The notes under the pieces were generated by a model. That model searched no databases, was not told where the DNA came from, and was given only the letters and a program-made list of their open reading frames with translations. DNA of 64,000 nucleotides from Ehretia macrophylla (taxonomy: Eukaryota > Streptophyta > Magnoliopsida > Boraginales > Ehretiaceae). Each line of letters starts with the position of its first letter. Position 1 is the first letter of the stretch. Where the stretch lies: assembly GCA_037974665.1 (NCBI GenBank), contig CM075782.1:42832851-42896850 (forward strand), written 5' to 3'. Position numbers and translations under genes: made by a program. Positions 1 to 11,284 of the stretch are shown piece by piece.

Positions 1-553
1 TTCTGCCGAATCGCTTAATAATAGATTGACCGCGATTTGTACGATTCATGTAGATATCTGATTCACTGATTCATATTGTTTTACTCATGACTCAGACTGA
101 ATTGTGTGTGAGTCTATTGAAGGCATAAGTCTTTTAAGTAAAGCGTGTGGAAGAAAATGAATTATAATCACTTTCTAAAAATAAAAACACCTAAATGCCC
201 TTCAGTCTTATCGTTTATTTGACAGATTTAATTACAATAGGAAAATTTTGTTAAAATTAAAAATCCTTCAGTCTTATGGTTTATTTGACAGATTTAATTA
301 CAATAGGAAAATTTTGTTAAAATTAAAAATCATGAAGATGTTTGACATTTATGTTAGAACTCATGAGGCAAAATGGATTTAACTTTCAAGGTATATATCC
401 ATTGCAGTTCTTATAAATAGGATTCCAATTATTTGGTGAGAGGATTAAATAGCATTACAAATCTGAACAATTAACAATTGAGAGAAGAATAATTAGCGAT
501 TATGGATGCTATCAACAACTTTATATGTTACCTTGTGATTCTCGTGGCATAGG
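1..553. other. AT-rich intergenic DNA, no gene recognised
   Basis: No open frame or RNA gene stands out on either strand. The only structure I can support is the 66-bp tandem repeat listed separately. A few GATTCA/GATTCG words near base 40-85 recall the hAT-like MITE family seen at 42.4 and 52.4 kb, but too weakly to call. Confidence 0.5.
199..330. repeat. 66-bp tandem duplication, two copies
   Basis: Two adjacent copies (199-264 and 265-330) begin CCTTCAGTCTTAT and end AATTAAAAAT. By eye they differ at one base, which points to a recent local duplication. Confidence 0.95.
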
Positions 554-562
554 AATAACAAC

Positions 563-622
563 ATCCTCTGCAACTTCACCTCTTTGATCGGGTGATTGAA
601 TACCATATGATGGAGATCATTA
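563..622 (-). pseudogene. Fragment of exon 5 of a MEB-like paralogue (MEB-A)
   Basis: About 60 bases match the start of exon 5 of the intact MEB-like gene (56842 leftwards) and the intron just before it. The shared words are GGTGATTGAATA, ATGATGGAGA and CCTCTGCA. The acceptor AG seen in the intact gene reads CG here (CACCCG in place of CACCAG), so this exon would not splice as in the intact gene. Together with the exon 2 copy at 3232-3546 it marks a broken MEB gene (MEB-A) on the minus strand, whose 3' end would lie off the left of the window. The assignment rests on sequence likeness alone. Confidence 0.6.
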
Positions 623-911
623 GAAATTTGAGATGGTTCTTCAGTTAAGGCCCCGTTTGTTTGTCATTAGAAATTTAAACAATTGGTCTTCTCTACCCCA
701 ACTGTATATAAACCACTCATCTTCTTTCTAGTTTTTCCATGCGGGATATTTTGGTCCCACAAGCTTGGATGTGTTCCAACAATCATCAATACAAAACACT
801 ATCCTTTCTCTTCTCACTTCACCACTATTCCACATTCCGAGAACCCCGTACATCTTCACTTTATAAATTTCTTTTGCTTGTATTTGAGTTGTTTTTAATT
901 TTAAAAAAATA

Positions 912-2325
912 GGAATAAGACATTCAAGTCCTTAATATTTTAGCATTGGAACACTTAGGTCCCTCAGTTTTTAAAATTCTTTTGGTAGGTTCTTGACCAA
1001 AGGATAATTTGGTCTTTTCCAAAATAATTGGATAAATAAATAAAATAATTTTAAACTAACTCCATAGATTTAATATATTATACACACACCCTAAAAAATA
1101 AAAAATATCCCAAAAATATAATAAATTACAAACTCACCCCATCACCATCATCACCACTACCACCATCGTACACAAACCCACAACTTCACCATTAATACCA
1201 CCAACTCTACCACACACCACACTCTATTAACATCACCATCACCACCACTACATACATTTCACATACTTATATATGAACTTCAATACAACCATTAACATTA
1301 CCACCACTACAATCCCAAGGGGTTGCCTTGGCGGTTAAGGGGTGTGATAGAATTTGGGAAAATTTTAAGTTCAGTTTCCTTTATCGCCCCAGAGATCAGT
1401 CTCTTAACTAAATCGGTACATGCCTTTTGTTGGGTCGCTACACTCCCGGATTTTGGTTTACACCCAACCGTTAGGTCAGGTGAGGATAAGCCAGACTCGA
1501 CCCCATCAAGGGATCGAATGTCTCAATGCGGTGGTCTTTAATTTTGGTCAATGTTCTGTGGGCTGGCTCATGTGAGAATATTTCCAGAATTACAAAAAAA
1601 AAAATCACCACCACTATATCACATACCTATTACAAACCCCACCAATGCCATCTCTACAATCACCACCACCATCAACTCTAACTCTTCGACCAAAAAAAAA
1701 AAACCTCCAACTCTAATATCAACCACAACATAAATTCAACCACCAACACCAACTCCACCATCAACTACACATTAACAACCCCCACCTTAAAAAAATCGCA
1801 TCCCCATATCCTACACCTTCAACCCATCTCAACCTCTCTACCCCAACCTCTAACCCGCTGCAACCCCACCCACAATGACCAACCCCCAAGCCATGAATCT
1901 ATGTGGGTCTGTATGTGTGTATAGATTAGTTTCTTTTTTTTTTGGTTTAAGGTGTGTATAAATTAGTTTTTCTTTTTGTTTAAGGTATGTATAGATTAGT
2001 TTATATATACATATAGTGTGTGGTGGAGTTGGTGATAAAGTTGTGGCTTTGTTAATATGGTGTTGTGTTAGCGGTGGTGGCGGTGGTGGTGGGTTGGAGG
2101 TGTTGAAATGAGTTTTATATTTGTTGGTTTTTTGGGGTTATGTTTTTAATTATTTTGGGTGTTTGTATAATTTATTATGAGGGTAGTTTTAAATTAACAT
2201 GTCTTTTTTTATTTAATTATTTTTAAAAGACCAAATTATCCTTTGATCAAGTACCTCCAAGAAATTTTTAAAAACTCAGTAAGCTAAGTGTTCCAATACG
2301 GTTAGAGACCTGGATGTCTTATTCC
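912..2325. mobile_element. Non-autonomous terminal-inverted-repeat DNA transposon, about 1.4 kb
   Basis: About 105 bases at 912-1020 recur inverted at 2225-2325; both ends carry GGAATAAGACAT and, further in, GGATAATTTGGTCTTTT. The interior has no coding frame. It holds CAC/CCA-rich simple sequence on the left, its inverted counterpart on the right, a SINE at 1310-1606, and three imperfect direct repeats of about 37 bases near 1910-2005. The flanks are A-rich, so the target duplication is unclear. Long inverted repeats without a transposase suggest a Mutator-like non-autonomous element. The same element lies at 19240-20668. Confidence 0.8.
1310..1606 (+). mobile_element. SINE-like retroposon with poly-A tail
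   Basis: A body of about 290 bases begins CCCAAGGGGTTGCC, with an A-box-like TTGGCGGTTAAGG, and ends in a poly-A run. It is flanked by the repeat ACCACCACTA (1300-1309 and 1607-1616), which fits a target-site duplication. The spacing to a convincing B box is unusual, so the tRNA origin is not certain. The open frame at 1323-1541 is a by-product of this element. Confidence 0.75.
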
Positions 2326-2469
2326 CAAAAAGAAATAAATAAATTTCATACAGTAATAGTTCAAGGTTCTCAAATAAATTTGCTTAAAATGTCCCAAGCA
2401 AAATCCAAATAGGGCGCTTCCAATTGCTTGCTTCATTTGACTAGGACTATGAGTCCCCTAAATGAGTCA

Positions 2470-2862
2470 TGAGAAAGCTAAGATTGCCTTCTAATATTAT
2501 CATCTGGGAGGATGTCTGTAGTTGGTCCAAGAACAACACTTCTTCTAATTCTCTTCAGGGCTTTATTTACAATGTTATGTTTGGTGCTATTGTTCACTCA
2601 ATTTGGGCTAAAAGGAATTAACGTCTTTTTTCGGGTGCAGTTCAAACAGAGGACCATATTTTTGCTAAGATTAAATCTTGCGTCCAACTTTGTGTACAAA
2701 ATAGAAAACGTAAATTCATTTTTTGTAACGTCAATAGGTACTTTTGTTTAGTTTGGGATCTGGATCTTGTGATCCTTCATTAGTTTGAGCGTTGCTCCTT
2801 CTTTGTACAAAGTTCTTTTTGGTTTCAATAGAGTCACTTGTTTATTTAGCAAAAAAAAAAAG
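2470..2862 (+). mobile_element. LINE (L1-type) 3' end fragment
   Basis: In one plus-strand frame the sequence gives residues typical of the end of plant L1 ORF2 (FGAIVHSIWAKRN, then AKIKSCVQLCVQNRKRK), followed by a short 3' UTR and a poly-A run at 2851-2861. It is the counterpart of 20832-21260 in unit 2. In this unit the left target-site copy is missing (see findings). Only the 3' few hundred bases are present, as is usual for 5'-truncated LINE insertions. Confidence 0.75.
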
Positions 2863-3231
2863 GTATGGTTTGGACATGTTGGCTTTTCGGAGTGATTTTA
2901 TAGGAATTGGACTTTTTTTTCATGTTCAACATTTTTCTCAGACAAGCTCACATGTGCTCCAACATGACGGAGACCACTTCATTATCTAAGAGGGAAAAGG
3001 TTCTTTCTACAGGTTGTTATGAATTTGACCAAAGAGCTAATTATTGCACAATAGATCCAAAATTTTGGGGGGTTATATGGCATTTTTCTAAAGCGCAAAG
3101 AGGTTATGTGCTCCAATAAAGGAAAGAAGAGGGTAATTTGCAAAAAAAAAAAAAAATCATATTTTTTCTATGATGCTCGAAATTTTGAATTATATTGGCT
3201 TACTATTAGATGAATATGGTGGAAAATGTAC

Positions 3232-3546
3232 CGTTGAGCGTGAAAATCGCTAGGCATGATGAGCATCCAAATAGATGTTGAGTGCTTGGTGGAGTTGATA
3301 CCTGTTTTACCCTTTCTCTTTTTCCAAGAATAACCTTTCTAATTGGAGAGAAACAATTAGGGCAGTGCATAGAACGTGTATGAAACTTGTAGGCATCTCT
3401 CTCAAATCTCAATTCTATTACTTCCTCACCAGTTTCTTCTTGGCTATCAAACTTTGAATGTTCCTCTAACTTTTCCTCATCTTGAGTGGAAACATTCTTT
3501 AATGTGGTGGCCAAGTCCTCATGGGGCGACTGTCCAAATGCATCAC
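3232..3546 (-). pseudogene. Exon 2 of a broken MEB-like paralogue (MEB-A)
   Basis: The minus strand has an acceptor (GCAG, then GTGATGCATTTGG) at 3546 and a donor-like GGTACA after 3232. The 315-base frame between them is open, 105 codons against 156 in exon 2 of the intact gene and in the same phase. It keeps both cysteine pairs (CPNC and CSSC) of the zinc-ribbon-like module and the acidic EEVIEL stretch, but lacks most of the Ser/Thr-rich linker. No exon 1 is seen upstream, where unit 1 ends at 4374, and only a scrap of exon 5 lies downstream at 563-622. The exon is thus well kept, but the gene is not complete in this window. Confidence 0.8.
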
Positions 3547-3640
3547 CTGCAATCATCCATAATACCAACATTACAATTCAAGACTTTTGAGTGCAAGAAT
3601 CAAGTGTAGAAACTCCTCGTTTTGTGACAACATGTTTAAT

Positions 3641-4026
3641 GGAAAAATTGCGCAAATTATTCCTACTGTTTTCCTAAAATTTTAAATCTGTCTATATTGC
3701 TCTTAACCAATTTAGTCTTTATTATTTTTCAAATTCGTCTCTATTATTCAAAATTAACCAACTTAATTTCTATTTTTTTCAGATTAAAACTTTCAATTTA
3801 GACCATATTATTTTCATATAAAATTCAAATTATTCCTCAATACTTAAAAAAAATGTAACTAAATTAATTTTTTTTAGAAATTAATAGGGACTAAATTGGT
3901 TAATTTTGAACAATATAAACAATTTGAGATTTTATTAGAACAATAGAGACTAAATTGATTAATTTTGAATAATTGAGATGAATTTAAAATTTCAGAAAAA
4001 CAATAGAAACTATTTGTGTAATTCCC
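3641..4026. mobile_element. MITE with long terminal inverted repeats, about 386 bp
   Basis: The left end (GGAAAAATTGCGCAAAT, then a run containing AAATTTTAAATCTGTCT) recurs inverted at the right end (ATTTGTGTAATTCCC). The element is AT-rich with no coding frame. It lies in what would be intron 1 of MEB-A. The same copy is in unit 2 at 22091-22478. I could not define a clear target-site duplication. Confidence 0.8.
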
Positions 4027-4374
4027 TTAACTTAATAATCTTTTCTCAACGATATTCGCCCCATTAGATTTCATGATTCAAAGTGTAAAATGAATGTAGA
4101 GCAGGCAAAATGTTGTCACCACAAGGAGCATAATACAAGCTGTCCAAAGCTTCAAATAGCTACCAACTACCTTGGCTTGTCAAAATGGAGGATCAGTGGT
4201 GACCTTGGCGTATGGCAGATGGTGGTTTGATGAGGTTGTGAGGAGAGAAGATTTTCGGGTAGGTATGATAATATCATAAAAGGTAAGGTGTAATTTGGTC
4301 TTTTAACATCTTCCGCACAAGGATAATGGATCTTTAATTCCGGACTGGAAAAAGGGTAAAAAGAGCACATCTTG

Positions 4375-4962
4375 GATATTAATTTTCCACCAAGGATCGC
4401 TGAAACTGCCGTCTCCCCTCAGGCTACCAAAAAGGTGCTGCCACACTCCGATGAAACTGGTGTCAAAGAACCTCCATTACAGCATCCCCTTGTAGAAGAA
4501 GGATCCAATGACGACAGAGGACATGCTGACTCCATTGTAGATGCTGAGATTTCCTCAACAGGATCCATAAATGTGGCACAAAGTGAGGTCCTATCAAGTT
4601 CATCTCGTATCGAGGTTCTGGATATCTATAATGATTATAGTAGTGAGGGAGAGACTACCATGTACTCGGCTGAGACCGCTGAAAGTCGTAATTATCCGAG
4701 TCCAAGGGAAAGAAGATTTCACCATGTAGGTAGAAGCCAAAGTTGTGTAAACTACAACAGATGGGGGCTTGTCCAAAAAAATCCAATTGCTCGCAGGACA
4801 ACGCTAGAAAGGAAGGTGTATTCGCAAGGGGCAACTTCTCAGAGAAGTAATGTATATAGTCCAACCGTCTCATCAATCATGAAGAGGCGGAACTCCACTG
4901 AGCAACCAAACAGGTCCCGGCAGAGTGCAGTTCATTCATCTCCTAAATGGGTGCGACACTGA
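4375..4962 (+). CDS. 3' coding exon of an unrecognised Ser-rich protein, joined to the duplication edge
   Basis: An open frame of about 196 codons ends in TGA at 4960-4962. It has no ATG near its start: the frame opens just inside unit 1 and runs out of the duplicated block at 4374/4375, so the unique part is probably a 3'-terminal exon whose 5' partners are missing or distant. A possible acceptor is TTTTCCACCAAG before GATCGC. The product is rich in Ser, Arg and Asn, acidic at the start and basic at the end, with no membrane segment and no domain I recognise. Residues near the end include SIMKRRNSTEQPNRSRQ and a final WVRH. The long frame and amino-acid make-up favour real coding DNA. Whether it is still expressed cannot be told. 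Confidence 0.45.
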   Translation, partial: DINFPPRIAETAVSPQATKKVLPHSDETGVKEPPLQHPLVEEGSNDDRGHADSIVDAEISSTGSINVAQSEVLSSSSRIEVLDIYNDYSSEGETTMYSAETAESRNYPSPRERRFHHVGRSQSCVNYNRWGLVQKNPIARRTTLERKVYSQGATSQRSNVYSPTVSSIMKRRNSTEQPNRSRQSAVHSSPKWVRH

Positions 4963-6604
4963 TGGTGACTATTCTTCTATTTAGTCTTGCTTTTTAGGGT
5001 GCACACCAATTTGTTTTCCTTCTGCCTATACTGTAAGTAATTTGTTGTCACAATATGTGGAAGTCATTGAAGATCAATAAGAAAACTCATTAAAGACCTT
5101 CAGGTCCGATAACGCTGACTGAGAAAACAGGTGCGCTATTTTACCAATAGAGAAAGTCCTTGAGTGGTTCCATTATTGAGTTGAGATCAATTCAAGGTAT
5201 GCTTGCTGATTTACAATGTGTAATACTGATGCTTATTCTCTTACTTCAACCAAAATATGTTTAGATTAAACTCACGGAAATTGTTCTATAATAGTATATT
5301 GCTCCATTTCTTCAGTTTATTTCCATTTTGGAATTTGCAAGGAGTTATATCAATTGTTGTTGTGAATTGTGCTCCTTTAGAGTTTATGCTTCACTAAATT
5401 TTGAGTATAAACAATACATTTCTTGGGAAATCTATAAGTTTGCTATGCTCTATTTTGATGCAAGTATTTGATGTCAATAGCAATTGAAAACTTGTTATCT
5501 TTTACATCCTATGGCAGAGGAAGGCCAGAGGCCTTAGTCCTGAGGCTATTCTTCTGCTCCCCTATCTCCTATTTGCAGATTCTCGAATCTATAATCAAGA
5601 TTACGCGTTTGAAATTTTATGATTCATTTTTAGATGGGTACTAGCAACCTGCATTGTTCAAAAGATAAGGATGGTGAGGTCACTTTGGGATGGAGTATGG
5701 GTCACTGTGTAACTAGGGTTTTTCCCCTTTTTGTAAGACTAATGGAAGGCTATTTATAGAGATTCATTGACTTGTGTAGTTCAAGTTGGGTTTATTATTG
5801 CACAAGTCATTAAATTCACTATCTGAAAATGGGCCTAGGCTGAGGTCAAATTTTGATTACTATTCTATTTTTGGCCAGAAAGGATTTTCGGTTACACTAG
5901 GACTAGAGAGCAGCTTATATAGCTAATTTGATTAAAAACTAAGACTAGTCCAAGTAAGAAATATACAGAAATCATTTTGAATAGAATCATTTGCAGACTC
6001 GCTTTCGTTACGGCTCCAGTGGGTTTTCCACTTCTACGAATAGCTTGTAATGCTACATCTCTTTGTGTAGCTTGGTATTTAAGCGAGGCATGCTTTTATA
6101 GCCTATCACGTCTTCATTTGAGAAACGCAGGGGAAATAAATATATTGATGAGTAACACGGATACATATTGAAAAGATAAGGCATTAAAATTGTTTCAACA
6201 AGAAACATAAACAATGCAATCACTGTATCTGCGTGTTGTGTGTGATAAGTGCAATCTCTGATGGACCAAAAACTTTCTTTCTGTAAAGGGAAATGAGGTC
6301 ATGAAGTTTTACGGAAGTCCACTTAGTAGTGTTGTCATTTGGGTTTTCACTCAAGTGATGATGTTGATTTTGACTTAATTTATAAGTGGGTGTTACATAT
6401 TACAATAGGAATCACCGGATATATACGTGTTCATCTTTTGTAGGAGATGATCTTAGCATATTTAATTGATTAAAATAAATGAGAAACAAATGATGAAATT
6501 GAGCTCAAAGCTAAAGAATTAGTTTGGAGAAAAATGAAGAGTCAACTTTAAGGAAATTGAAGTACCCAACATAAGAAGAATAAATTCATTTTTCACTTAA
6601 AATA
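4963..6604. other. Region without a recognised gene; short likeness to MEB 3' flank
   Basis: The first 150 bases may be 3' UTR of the exon at 4375-4962. The rest is AT-rich with no supported frame. At 6265-6350 the words ACCAAAA, TTCTGTAAAG and GATGAAG/CATGAAG-TTTTA-GGAAGT run in the same order as at 53905-53990, the 3' flank of the intact MEB-like gene. This may be what is left of the 3' flank of MEB-B, beyond the Gypsy insertion. Confidence 0.4.
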
Positions 6605-9141
6605 AAGCTAAAGTAGAGGATATTTCAAAGACAGCTTTCCGAACCAGATATGGGCATTATGAGTTTGTGGTGATGCCATTTGGTCTGACAAATGCTCCAA
6701 CAGCTTTATGGATTTGATGAACACGATATTCAAGCCATACCTAGATTAATTTGTGGTGGTGTTTATAGATGACATTGTTATATACTCCAAGAGTCATGAG
6801 GACCACGAGCAACACCTTAGAACAGTGTTGCAGACCCTTCGAGAAAAACAGTTATATGCTAAACTAAAAAAATGTGAATTTTGGTTGAGTAGTGTGACTT
6901 TCTTGAGCCATGTTATATCCAAGGATGGCATATCTGTGGATCCTCAGAAAATTGAGGCAGTGAGTAATTGGCCAAGACCAACTTCTGTTATTGAAGTTCG
7001 CAGTTTTCTTGGGTTAGCTGGATATTATAGGAAATTTGTGGAGGGATTTGCGTGATAACACCTTTGACACAGTTAACTCGGAAGAGCTCCAAATTCGAGT
7101 GGACTAAGAAATGTGACCGAAGTTTTCAAGAATTGAAGAATTGTTTAATCTCGGCACCAGTATTAACTTTTTTATCTGGGACAAAGGGCTTTGCTATATA
7201 CAGTGATGCTTCCAGAAGTAGTTTAAGATGTGTATTAATGCAGCATAGAAAAGTGATTGCATATGCCTCCAGACAATTGAAGAGTTATGAACAGAATTAT
7301 CCCACTCATGATCTGGAGCTAGCAGCGGTTATATTTGCTCTTAAGATCTGGCGGCATTATCTATACGGAGCTACTTGTGATGTATACACCGATCATCAAA
7401 GTTTAAAGTACATCTTTTCGCAAAAAGAATTGAACCTCAGACAGAGGAGATGGTTAGAGCTTCTGAAGGACTATGATTTGCAAATTCACTACCATCCTGG
7501 AAAGGCTAATAAAGTGGCAGATGCTTTAAATAGAAGACCGGTAGTGACTACAGCGTCCTTATTGACATCAGAGAAAGAATTGATCAAAGAGTTTGAAAGG
7601 TTACAACTGGAAATAGTTACCCCTAGTGAGAAAAACTTATATGCTCACTTAATCATTCATCCTACATTATTGGATCGAATCAAGGAAGCTCAGAAGGATG
7701 ATCATTTCTTGGAAATGATTAGAAATAGATTGGAATAAGGGAAGGAAATTGAATTTCAAAAAGATGACAACGGCATTGTTCGCTACAACAGTAGATTATG
7801 TGTGCCGGATGACCCAACATTGAAAATAGAAATTATGTCTGAAGCACATGACTCTCCATTTACAGTACATCCAGGTGGAACTAAAATGTACAGGGATCTT
7901 CGAGAACATTTCTGGTGGAATAACATGAAACGTGAAGTTGAGGACTGTGTAGCTAAATGTTTAACATGTCAAAAGATCAAAGCTGAACATCAAAAGCCCT
8001 CAGGACTATTACAACAATTGAAGATTCCCGAGTGGAAATGGAATAGTGTATCCATGGATTTTGTTATGGGTTTGCTGAAGACTATAAATAAAAAGGATGA
8101 GATTTGGGTAATCATGGATATGTTGATCAAGACGGATCATTTTCTACCTATCCGGGTTGATGAAAGTAAAGATAAGTTGGCTAAGCAATACATAGATGAG
8201 GTAATATGCCTTCACGGTGTACCAAAAGAAATTATGTCTGATCGTGATCCGAGATTTATATCAAGATTCTGGTAGGGAATGCAACGAGCATTAGGTACGC
8301 AGTAAAGGATGAGTATTGCATTTCATCCTCAAACAGATGGTCAAACAGAAAGAACTATCCAAATTTTGGAAGATATGCTTCGAGCTTGTGTTTTGAATTG
8401 GGGCGGTAATTGGGATTCCTACTTGGCTTTAGTTGAATTTGCATATAACAACAGTTTCCAGCCCAGCATTCAGATGGCACCCTACGAATCATTATATGGT
8501 CGGAAATACAGGACTCCACTATATTGGGATTTGGATGAAAGAAAAGTAGTAAACTCTCAACTCCTTGAAGATGCAGAAGAAAAAGTTAAATTGATTCGAG
8601 CACGACTTAAAACAGCACTAGGCAGACAAAAGAGCTGGGTGGATATAAGGCGGAAAGATCTAGCATTCGAGGTAGGTGATCATGTGTTTTTTAAGGTGTC
8701 ACCAACCAAAGGTGTAATCAGATTTGGTAGACGAAGGAAGTTGAATGCACGATATGTGGGCCCGTTTAAAGTATTAGAGTGAATTGGAGCGGTTGTTTAT
8801 AAGATAGCTCTACCTCCAGCATTGGTAGGTGTCCACAATATATTTCACGTCTCACAATTGCGGAAATATGTACCGGATCCCAGCCACATTCTACAGTATG
8901 ACCAGATTCAAGTGAAAGATGATCTGAAGTATGTTGAGCATCCAGTGGCTATTATTGACAGAAAAGATCAAGTACTACGGCGTCGTACTATTCCATATAT
9001 GAAGGTTCGGTGGAGTAATAATCGTACTGATAGAGAAGCCACTTGGGAACTAGAATCAGAGATTCGTGACAAGTACCCATTTTTGTTTGAAGTGCCAGGT
9101 AAATAAGTTTCGAGGATGAAACTTTTTGAATGAGGGAAGAG
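6605..9141 (+). mobile_element. Partial Ty3/Gypsy chromodomain element (pol part), broken
   Basis: The plus strand carries, in order, part of reverse transcriptase, RNase H, integrase (zinc-finger and core regions) and a chromodomain-like tail. All are closely related to the fuller copy at 11.3-16.0 kb. The copy is a fossil with several breaks. It lacks the gag and protease regions and has no left LTR of its own here. It ends at the LTR starting at 9142, which it shares with the next copy. That layout suggests unequal recombination between tandem copies, followed by loss on the left. Confidence 0.92.
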
Positions 9142-11284
9142 TGTAACCCCCAGCACCACATAGCATTACATCTCATACTATTTAAATGTTTATTTCTTTT
9201 ATTTGTTAGATAAGCTAAAAGGAAAAAGATAAAAAAAAAAAAAAAGAGAAAAAAATAACTTAGCAAAACTAAGAAGGCAGCTGAGAGATTCGAACCCGTG
9301 ACATCTTCCTTCTTTGCACACGTTTTAACCAACTGAGCTAAAGCTAACTTGTTACCAGAACTAAACATTAGTATTATATATACATGAAAGGCTATTAGAT
9401 CAGTTTAAGTTCAGCAAACCAAGACAACTTTTCCTATTTTCTTTTCACAACACCCCCCTACCCGTTAACCTAGAAGCAGAATGCGACCCAGTTGCAAACC
9501 AAGCTACCCTACTCATTAAACTTAGAAAACGTAAGATTCTAACGCATTGGAGGTCATAGCATGTAAGTGGGTTTAATTCTATTGTGAAATTTCTGCTTAT
9601 TTATGTATGTATATATGTATATATATGTGTAAACTCTTTTAATGATTTAAGTTGTGGCATAAATCCTTAGTATACTTGTTAGATATTAATTTAGTCAAAG
9701 TTCTACATGATTTAGAGATGGTTATTGGTTTCATGTGGAGAATGGTAGGTAAATGGGTTTAGATTAATTATGAATATTAGTAATTAATATGTATATATGC
9801 TTGTATGTGTGTAAAATGAGTTGGTTTGAGAAGTTATTGACCTATATACTTGTTGTATAGCATTTGCACGTTAGAGAAATTGGGTGTACATGTTTAGTTA
9901 TATAGTTGTGTTGTCGTGAGTGTAATAGGGAAAAAGAAGTTATCTGTATACATATGTAATTAAGAATTGTATGGGTTCTATTTTATTTGTTTTATGTATG
10001 TGTATGTAATTAAAAGAACATGATTTGAGTTTTAAGCAATGATTTGACTGCATACTCATTAGAAGTTATATGTTCCTTGGTGTTCATGAATTAAAGTTGT
10101 TAAAGACATTACGTCAGGTGATAACAGTGAGTGATAATAAGTTGTGGTGACGTATATGTATATGTTATTGCCATATAGAAAAGGAAGTCAAGTAAGATAA
10201 AATAGATAAGATAGTAAATGAAATATAATGTGCTACTATTTTATACCCTTTTTACTTGTCTTCTAGAGTTTAATGTTTTAGTAAAATTTATTATGGTGCA
10301 GTTTTGAGTCACTCTTGAATCAGTTGTCTTAGTCACAGGGTTGAATAAGTTTAAAGCCGGGTCAATGTAAGTAAAATATCCGTCACACACACACTTTTAC
10401 TTTATTTCAGTTCGAGCTATGCACTCTATTTCTTATTCAAGTTGATCCGCTTTTGACTCTTTGTTCTTTATCACCTGAATAAAGCACTTGCCTTTATTCA
10501 TTGTACGCTGTGACACCTAGACAACAGGGTGAAATATATAGCTATCCTGGCTTTTAGGCCTACTCTGTTATCTGTGTATGTATCAATTGTTCAAATGACT
10601 TAGTTGTGCATCAATTGTTAGGCATACGCATCGATGCCAGGAATGCATCAATTGTTAGAAATATCCGTTAGGCAATTGTATCAGTGGCCGGAAAAACTCC
10701 GCAATTGTTAATTATATGTATCAATTGTTTATCACAGCTGTGCAGTTGTACTCAGATTCTATTCCGTATGCTTATTACCTTCTCTTTCTACCAAATGCTT
10801 CATTGATATTTCATAAGTTTTTAGGGTATTTTACTTAATGAGCTTCGTTCGCTCATTTCATTTATTGGCTGTGCAGAGGAAAATGGGGAGGAATATCAAG
10901 GAGTAAAATATCAAGGAGAAGAGTACCAGGGAAAAGAGAATCTGAGAGAGGAGTATCAAGTATATGAGGACCAGAGTGGGGACCAGACATAGTCTTTTAC
11001 TAGTTTTACCTTTTGAAAGCTGTTTCTTTTGTCTTCTGTTCAGCACTATAGATAAATTTTATGGTTAAGGTTGATGTAATTTTGCAGAAGTAGTTATGTA
11101 AATATAAACAAGGCCAGGGCTTGTGTATTTGCTTATCGTGGTATATAGATGCTCTGGTTTAGTTTGGCAGATTGACTGTTATTAAAGATTACTGTATTAG
11201 ATCGCCTTGCATGCTTAGGTTGTTTGACTTAGGTCTGTGGTAGGTCACGACCCAAGTTTTATAATTGAAATTCGGGGCGTGACA
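9142..11284 (+). repeat. 5' LTR of the Gypsy element (shared with the partial copy on its left)
   Basis: It starts TGTAACCCCCAGCACC and ends TTCGGGGCGTGACA, and is matched over its whole length by 16049-18229. It holds a tRNA-like segment on the minus strand at 9276-9347 and a run of CAATTGTTA-type short repeats at 10570-10735. Confidence 0.93.
9276..9347 (-). repeat. tRNA-like segment (A and B boxes) inside the LTR
   Basis: On the minus strand an A-box-like TAGCTCAGTTGGTTA and a perfect B box GGGTTCGAATCTC are spaced as in a tRNA gene, and a T-rich run follows. The anticodon arm does not pair well, so I read this as a tRNA-derived SINE-like segment within the LTR, not a working tRNA gene. 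The other LTR has it too, at 16200-16272. Confidence 0.7.

Larger units (their letters stand above)
674..4374. repeat. Unit 1 of a 3.7-kb direct segmental duplication
   Basis: This stretch matches 19004-22826 almost base for base, with a few differences per 100 bases by eye. Both units carry, in the same order, an inverted-repeat transposon with a SINE inside it, a LINE 3' end, a MEB-like exon 2 and a MITE. The match begins at TTTAAACAATTGG and stops sharply at CACATCTTG. Beyond 4374 this unit runs into an unrelated coding exon. The shared insertions show that duplication or conversion came after those elements arrived. Confidence 0.93.

Noticed and set aside
1323-1541. 72-codon open frame, repeated at 19659-19877
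   Set aside because: It lies inside the SINE-like retroposon and its length is by chance; both copies come from the same element.
5977-6171. 64-codon frame of unusual composition, possibly organelle-derived
   Set aside because: No motif or likeness I could name; too short to support a gene or an organelle insertion.
9276-9347. Genuine tRNA gene
   Set aside because: A and B boxes are good but the anticodon arm does not pair, and the same segment is found in both LTRs.
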